In this document: positions 6,589 to 10,412 of the stretch, one piece after another
How positions within the stretch are numbered: position 1 is the first letter of the stretch
Layout: every line of letters starts with the position of its first letter
Origin: JARICQ01 sp964428475
Lineage (GTDB): Bacteria > Bacillota > Clostridia > Tissierellales > Tissierellaceae
Length of the DNA: 10,412 nucleotides
NCBI GenBank assembly: GCA_964428475.1
Contig: CAYRYO010000057.1
Location: 1 to 10,412 of the forward strand
Reading direction: 5' to 3'
Notes under the pieces: model-generated
The model's input: the letters and a program-made list of their open reading frames with translations, nothing else
Told to the model about the DNA's origin: nothing
The model's database searches: none
Program-made: the position numbers and the translations under genes

Positions 6589-7419
6589 TAGGATATATAT
6601 CTTGTCTTTAATATATATATCCTTGATTAAATTAAAGGACCTTTGCCATATTACTTTTCCAGCCTTAATGAAGTAGAGCGATTGATCAGTTAAAGCTATC
6701 ATAGTTTGTTTTTTGACAAACTGACTGTGTAAGATTATTTCTGAATCCATATCTAAAGAATAAAGTTCTTTATTATTTTTGCCATAAAATACAATATTAG
6801 ACTTTAAAGAATCCCCATTTAAAATAAGGATAGACAGAGAATACTCTTCGCTACTTCCCAAAGCGTAGTTTATTATATTCTTATCTTTAAATGAATGATT
6901 GCCTATTAATACATCATTTTTGTCATAGATATATACACTTTCTTTGTCAGTTGATTTTGTATGAAGAACTATATTTTCATTTTCTTCCTTTATATTAAAA
7001 AAACTATTTTCAAAATTTATTCTATTTTTGGTTTCGCCTATACTATCTATTTTGTAGATAGTGCCTGTAGATTTATCACCTACATATATAAATTCATTTC
7101 CAAAGTGAATCAGTGGGGACTGAAAATTAAATTGTTTTTTCATTTGTAGATTTCCTTTTGCATCAAATAAAGTAAGTTTGTTTTCAGACCAGATAGCTAG
7201 ATTATCTTTATACATTTTCATACTTAAAGTTTCTGGAATATTTATTGAATTTACAAGCTCAATTTGACTTTCAGTATTTTTAAATGAATTTAAAAAAGAG
7301 ATTAATGTATTTTGATTATCCTCTTTTATAAAAATAATTCCAATAAATAGAAGTAGGAGAATTAATAATTTAAAGGTTTTATGGTTTTTTATGTCTTTAT
7401 TATCTTTATTATCGCTCAT
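6589..7419 (-). CDS. DUF5711-like membrane-anchored beta-propeller protein, C-terminus lost in assembly gap
   Basis: 277 residues are visible before the gap. I take the start as the ATG at 7417-7419 because AGGGGTG lies at the proper distance; the ATG at 7434 has no ribosome binding site. Residues ~15-31 are a single membrane helix after a charged, Asn/Asp/Lys-rich cytoplasmic tail, so the rest is probably outside the membrane. The remainder is a run of short beta strands with repeats such as NKLTLFDAKGNL, GTIYKIDSIGE, ESVYIYDKNDV and KELYSLDMDSE, typical of a WD40/PQQ-like propeller. This fits DUF5711, whose role is unknown. Family members are longer than 277, so a substantial C-terminal part is missing. 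The frame that continues through the N run and ends near 6475 is spurious, because the bases there belong to yedF in another frame. Confidence 0.75.
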
Positions 7420-7455
7420 CTTTTCACCCCTCATGTAAGTTTCTTAAAGTATTTT

Positions 7456-7484
7456 ACTATAATTAGATTGTATAATATTTTCAT
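7456..7484 (-). promoter_or_regulatory. Candidate promoter of the DUF5711-yedF-mscS operon
   Basis: On the minus strand, ATGAAA (7479-7484), a 17-base spacer and TATAGT (7456-7461) put a start near 7449, about 30 bases before the chosen ATG at 7419. The -10 matches consensus at five of six positions and the -35 at four. Confidence 0.45.
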
Positions 7485-7562
7485 CTTAAATTCCATGAAT
7501 TTATAAAATGAATGTAAGATATTTAGTTTCAAAAGTGATATTAGAAAAGGATGAAGATTTTG

Positions 7563-7626
7563 ATATTTGCATATGTAAAATGCAAATATTCACTATATAC
7601 AAATATTTGACTAAATGAGAATATTC
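7563..7626. promoter_or_regulatory. Cluster of palindromes overlapping the OPT promoter, candidate operator
   Basis: Three dyads lie close together: ATATTTGCAT/ATGCAAATAT (arms 7563-7572 and 7580-7589, 7-base loop), the perfect palindrome CAAATATTTG (7600-7609, overlapping the -35 box), and GAATATTC (7619-7626, inside the promoter spacer). The first two share the ATATTTG half-site. This layout suits a dimeric repressor controlling peptide uptake, but I cannot name it; the sites do not match a CodY box well. Confidence 0.45.
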
Positions 7627-7635
7627 GTGTAAAAT
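7607..7635 (+). promoter_or_regulatory. Sigma-A promoter of the OPT-PqqD operon
   Basis: TTGACT (7607-7612), a 17-base spacer and TAAAAT (7630-7635) form a near-consensus promoter, about 40 bases before the AAGGAG ribosome binding site and ATG at 7680. Confidence 0.65.
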
Positions 7636-7679
7636 AATATTTAGGAGTGAAATAAAAAAAATAAAAAAGGAGTAAGATA

Positions 7680-9590
7680 ATGGAGAACAAAGGACAACAA
7701 TTTAAACCTTATATTCCTGCTGATAAGGTGATGCCAGAATTTACACCAACAGCGATTATTGTTGGTATTCTTATGGCTATAGTATTTGGTGCTGCAAATG
7801 CCTATATTGGACTTAGAGTGGGTATGACAATTAGTGCATCTATACCAGCAGCGGTAATATCAATGGGAATTATTCGTGGAATAATGAAAAGAGATTCTAT
7901 ATTAGAAAATAATATGGTGCAGACAATAGGTTCAGCAGGTGAATCCCTAGCAGCAGGTGCAATATTTACTTTACCTGCACTGTTTATCTGGTCTCAAGAA
8001 CTTGGGATGGCAGAGCCTAATATGCTTAGGATAGTAATGATATCTTTGGCAGGTGGACTACTAGGTGCATTTTTCATGTTGCCACTTAGAAAGGCTTTAA
8101 TAGTAAATGAACATGGAGTATTGCCTTATCCTGAAGGAACGGCATGTTCTGAGGTTTTAATAGCAGGAGAAACTGGAGGAAGCAAAGCAAAAACTGTTTT
8201 TCAAGGACTTGGAATCGGTTCATTGTTTAAATTCATTACAGATGGAATCAAGTTGTTCCCATCTGAAATTGAGTGGGCTATACCGGGATATAGGGGTGCA
8301 GCTATAGGTATGGATACTTTGCCAGCATTGCTAGGAGTAGGTTTCATTATAGGGCCTAATATAGCGGCATATATGGTATCTGGAGCTGTGCTAGGATGGT
8401 TGGTACTTATACCACTTATATCTCATCTAGGACAGTATATACCAGATGTAATCTACCCAGCATTAGAACCACTTAGCGAATTGGGATATTGGGATATATG
8501 GGATAATTACATTAGATATATAGGAGCTGGGGCAGTTGCCTTTGGCGGAATTTTAAGTTTGGTAAAATCTCTACCTTTAATAATTACTACTTTTAAAGAA
8601 GCATTAGGTGGTCTTAAAGACACTGCAGGAGTTAAGTCAACTCTTAGAACTGATGAGGATATGTCCATTAAAATAGCGCTTATTGGTATATTGGCAATTA
8701 TAATATTTATAGGAACTACAGATTTCATACCAGTTGGTATAGCAGGAGCACTTATAATAGCGGTATTTGGATTTTTCTTTGCTACAGTATCGGCAAGGCT
8801 TGTGGGCTTAGTTGGTAGTAGTAACAATCCAGTGTCAGGGATGACTATAGCTACTTTGCTTATTACATCAATGATATTCAAAGCAATAGGTTTTGATGGT
8901 GAACCAGGAATGATAGGTGCATTGGCAGTAGGTTCAGTAATTTGTATAATAGCGTCTATGGCAGGAGATATGTCTCAGGACTTGAAAACTGGTTTCTTGG
9001 TTGGAGCAACTCCTAAAAAGCAACAGTATGGAGAATTAATAGGTGCAGCGATTTCTGGTTTGGTAATAGGATTTGTTTTATTATTATTAAATAAAGCTTG
9101 GGGATTTGGCTCAGCTGAGCTTCCAGCACCACAGGCTACACTTATGAAATTGGTAATAGAGGGTGTAATGAATGGAAATCTTCCTTGGGCACTAGTATTT
9201 ACAGGAATTGGCATAGGTTTAGTGGTTGAATTATTAGGAATTCAAATACTGCCTTTCGCAGTAGGACTTTATCTACCTATTCACCTAAGTACTCCAATAA
9301 TGGTAGGTGGATTTGTAAGAGGAATACTTGAAAAGAAAAGAGCAAAAGATGAACATCTTAAAGAGAGAGTTGAAGGAGGAGTATTATTTTCTTCAGGTCT
9401 TATAGCAGGAGAAGGTTTAATAGGTATATTATTGGCAGTGTTTGCTATAATACCATTAGCGGGAGAAACTCTTGGAGATAAAATTGCCTTTGGTAATAAT
9501 ATTTTAGGTCAATGGGGTTCATTGGTATTCTTTGCAGGTTTGATATATTTGCTTATTAAAAAATCTTTCTTTGCTAAAATAGAAGAATAA
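7680..9590 (+). CDS. OPT-family oligopeptide transporter
   Basis: 636 residues, normal for prokaryotic OPT proteins, starting at ATG 7 bases after AAGGAG. It is a polytopic membrane protein with well over ten hydrophobic segments. Family landmarks are GAANAYIGLRVGMTISASIP near 37-56, ENNMVQTIGSAGESLAAG near 76-93, VNEHGVLPYPEGTACSEVL near 142-160, SNNPVSGMTIATLL in the middle, and GDMSQDLKTGFLVGATPKKQ in the second half. Members are thought to be proton-coupled importers of small peptides or, in some lineages, metal chelates; the substrate here is not determined. Peptide uptake would suit an amino-acid-fermenting anaerobe. It is transcribed with the PqqD-like gene 13 bases downstream and probably controlled at the palindromes around its promoter. 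Confidence 0.94.
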   Translation: MENKGQQFKPYIPADKVMPEFTPTAIIVGILMAIVFGAANAYIGLRVGMTISASIPAAVISMGIIRGIMKRDSILENNMVQTIGSAGESLAAGAIFTLPALFIWSQELGMAEPNMLRIVMISLAGGLLGAFFMLPLRKALIVNEHGVLPYPEGTACSEVLIAGETGGSKAKTVFQGLGIGSLFKFITDGIKLFPSEIEWAIPGYRGAAIGMDTLPALLGVGFIIGPNIAAYMVSGAVLGWLVLIPLISHLGQYIPDVIYPALEPLSELGYWDIWDNYIRYIGAGAVAFGGILSLVKSLPLIITTFKEALGGLKDTAGVKSTLRTDEDMSIKIALIGILAIIIFIGTTDFIPVGIAGALIIAVFGFFFATVSARLVGLVGSSNNPVSGMTIATLLITSMIFKAIGFDGEPGMIGALAVGSVICIIASMAGDMSQDLKTGFLVGATPKKQQYGELIGAAISGLVIGFVLLLLNKAWGFGSAELPAPQATLMKLVIEGVMNGNLPWALVFTGIGIGLVVELLGIQILPFAVGLYLPIHLSTPIMVGGFVRGILEKKRAKDEHLKERVEGGVLFSSGLIAGEGLIGILLAVFAIIPLAGETLGDKIAFGNNILGQWGSLVFFAGLIYLLIKKSFFAKIEE

Positions 9591-9603
9591 TTGAGGAAAT
9601 ACA

Positions 9604-9945
9604 ATGAAAAAAAAGAAGATAGAAGAGAATTATTTGGATTATATCCCTAAGAGATCCCAAGAAGTCAATTGGAGGAATAAGGAAGATGGTTTAATTCAAA
9701 TAGTAGTAGATAGAGATTCTTTGTATGAAAGAATCGTAAGAAAATTATTTTTCACTCCTGACAGTTACAAAATAGATTTAGATATAATGGGTACTTTTAT
9801 ATGGAATAGTATAGATGGAAAGAGAAGTCTATATGATATAGCTGGATTATTGCAAACTAAATTCGGTGAAGATGCAGAACCTTTGTATCAAAGACTTATC
9901 CAATATATTAATATATTGAAAAACAATAAATTTATAGAGATTTAA
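9604..9945 (+). CDS. PqqD-family protein linked to the OPT transporter
   Basis: 113 residues from ATG behind TGAGGAAA. Residues 1-25 are a basic/polar extension. Residues ~30-113 fit the PqqD fold: beta strands (GLIQIVVDRDSL), a Pro-containing strand, then LDIMGTFIWNSIDGKRSLYDIAG (positions ~59-81 with the conserved G, W, D and G), a helix with FGEDAEPLYQRL, and the terminal helix YINILKNNKFIEI. PqqD proteins bind precursor peptides and present them to radical-SAM enzymes in peptide maturation. No radical-SAM enzyme or precursor peptide is encoded nearby, so here it is an orphan tied to a transporter. It might bind imported peptides or act on the transporter; both are inference. A terminator follows 10 bases after the stop. 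Confidence 0.82.
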   Translation: MKKKKIEENYLDYIPKRSQEVNWRNKEDGLIQIVVDRDSLYERIVRKLFFTPDSYKIDLDIMGTFIWNSIDGKRSLYDIAGLLQTKFGEDAEPLYQRLIQYINILKNNKFIEI

Positions 9946-9955
9946 AATGAAAGAT

Positions 9956-10000
9956 AAAAGATCAAATCTTAGTTTGCTTAAAGATTGGTCTTTTATTTTT
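9956..10000 (+). terminator. Intrinsic terminator of the OPT-PqqD operon
   Basis: AAAAGATCAAATCTT (9956-9970) pairs with AAAGATTGGTCTTTT (9980-9994), with one G-U pair and one bulged A, followed by a T-rich tract (ATTTTT). It isolates the operon from the rpsF promoter downstream. Confidence 0.82.
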
Positions 10001-10037
10001 CAAAAACAAATATTTTCATCAAGAAATAAATATTTAC

Positions 10038-10066
10038 TTGCATAGGGAAAAGACTAGTGGTATACT
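10038..10066 (+). promoter_or_regulatory. Sigma-A promoter of rpsF
   Basis: TTGCAT (10038-10043), a 17-base spacer ending in TGG (extended -10) and TATACT (10061-10066) form a strong promoter. It predicts a start near 10073, just before the RNA leader. Confidence 0.85.
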
Positions 10067-10077
10067 ATTTTAGTAAT

Positions 10078-10119
10078 CCTTGCTCTATGTGAGTAGAGCC
10101 GATAGTCCACAGGGAGGTG
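10078..10119 (+). ncRNA. S6:S18 ribosomal leader (autoregulatory RNA) of rpsF
   Basis: CCTT (10078-10081) can pair with AGGG (10111-10114). Inside, GCTCTA (10082-10087) pairs with TAGAGC (10094-10099) around the loop TGTGAG. The 3' side carries an unpaired CGATAGTCCAC stretch directly after the stem, forming the GCCG/CCG bulge that characterises the known S6:S18 leader. The outer helix uses the first bases of the GGGAGGTG ribosome binding site, so binding of the S6-S18 complex would hide it and shut down translation. The pairing is seen; the regulatory mechanism is from the known motif. Confidence 0.82.
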
Positions 10120-10125
10120 AATTAT

Positions 10126-10407
10126 ATGAGAAAATACGAAGGAATGTTTATCTTTTTACCAAGTGCTGAAGAAAAAAGAGTTCAAGTAATGGAACGTTTC
10201 AAAGGCATTATTGAAGAAAATGGAAAAATTGAGACAATTGATGAATGGGGAGTTAGAAAACTAGCTTACTTAATTAATGATATTGCTGAAGGTTATTATG
10301 TTTTAATTAACTTTGAGGCTGAACCAGATGTCATTAAGGAACTTGAGAGAGTTTCCAAAATTTCCGATAACATTATGAGATACATGATCATTAGAGACGA
10401 AGAATAA
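10126..10407 (+). CDS. rpsF: 30S ribosomal protein S6
   Basis: 93 residues, the normal size for bacterial S6. It shows the family pattern MRKYEGMFIFLPSAEE at the start, a central VRKLAYLINDIAEGYYVLINF strand-turn-strand, and ISDNIMRYMIIRDEE at the end. The start is the ATG at 10126, not the upstream GTG at 10117, because that GTG is part of the GGGAGGTG ribosome binding site and S6 proteins begin M-R-K-Y-E. S6 binds 16S rRNA together with S18 in the small-subunit platform. In most Firmicutes it is followed by ssb and rpsR; the window ends 5 bases after the stop, so this cannot be seen. It is controlled by the promoter and the S6:S18 leader directly upstream. Confidence 0.98.
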   Translation: MRKYEGMFIFLPSAEEKRVQVMERFKGIIEENGKIETIDEWGVRKLAYLINDIAEGYYVLINFEAEPDVIKELERVSKISDNIMRYMIIRDEE

Positions 10408-10412
10408 TCTAA

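Noticed and set aside
7420..7434. Upstream ATG for the DUF5711 gene
   Set aside because: It has no ribosome binding site, whereas the ATG at 7417-7419 has AGGGGTG at correct spacing.
8507..8881. Minus-strand open frame of 124 codons inside the OPT gene
   Set aside because: Antisense shadow of a strongly conserved membrane protein; it has no ribosome binding site and no recognisable family.
10117..10125. GTG start giving rpsF three extra residues
   Set aside because: The GTG is part of the ribosome binding site GGGAGGTG, and S6 proteins conventionally begin at the downstream ATG (MRKYE).

Overview
The window reads as a low-GC Firmicute, most likely an anaerobic Clostridia member of the Tissierellales/Peptostreptococcales kind. 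The support is AT-rich intergenic DNA, strong AGGAGG-type ribosome binding sites, TTG starts, near-consensus sigma-A promoters, and a gene set (DUF951, DUF3343, YedF, OPT plus PqqD, DUF2089 plus DUF4097) typical of amino-acid-fermenting clostridia. The taxonomic guess is an inference; no rRNA is present. There are no tRNA genes, mobile elements or CRISPR arrays.

Layout. Positions 1-7419 are entirely on the minus strand and 7680-10407 entirely on the plus strand, so the 7420-7679 intergenic region is a divergent promoter region. Reading the minus strand from its 5' end, the first unit is DUF5711 (cut by an assembly gap), yedF (5' part in the gap), a DUF3343 gene, an MscS-type channel gene and a DUF951 gene. 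From yedF onward the genes are tightly packed, probably as one operon with a selenium/sulfur-handling core. Next comes a stand-alone class I/II aminotransferase with its own terminator. It is followed by a two-gene operon of a DUF2089 zinc-ribbon/HTH regulator and a DUF4097 beta-ladder protein, and finally by a MocR-type (GntR-HTH plus aminotransferase) regulator whose last residues run off the window.

On the plus strand an OPT-family oligopeptide transporter is followed 13 bases later by a small PqqD-like protein and a terminator. Then rpsF (ribosomal protein S6) begins behind a near-perfect promoter and an RNA leader that fits the S6:S18 autoregulatory motif. ssb and rpsR are expected just outside the window.

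Most noteworthy are four things. The DUF2089 regulator ends with the same helical motif with which its translationally coupled partner begins. The DUF2089 promoter region holds three repeats of a -35-bearing element. A PqqD-like peptide chaperone sits with a peptide transporter and no visible radical-SAM enzyme. A run of 100 N hides the catalytic N-terminus of YedF and the end of DUF5711, so any reading frame drawn across it is artificial. I see no wholly new system; the DUF2089/DUF4097 pair and the OPT/PqqD pair are the best candidates for under-described biology.
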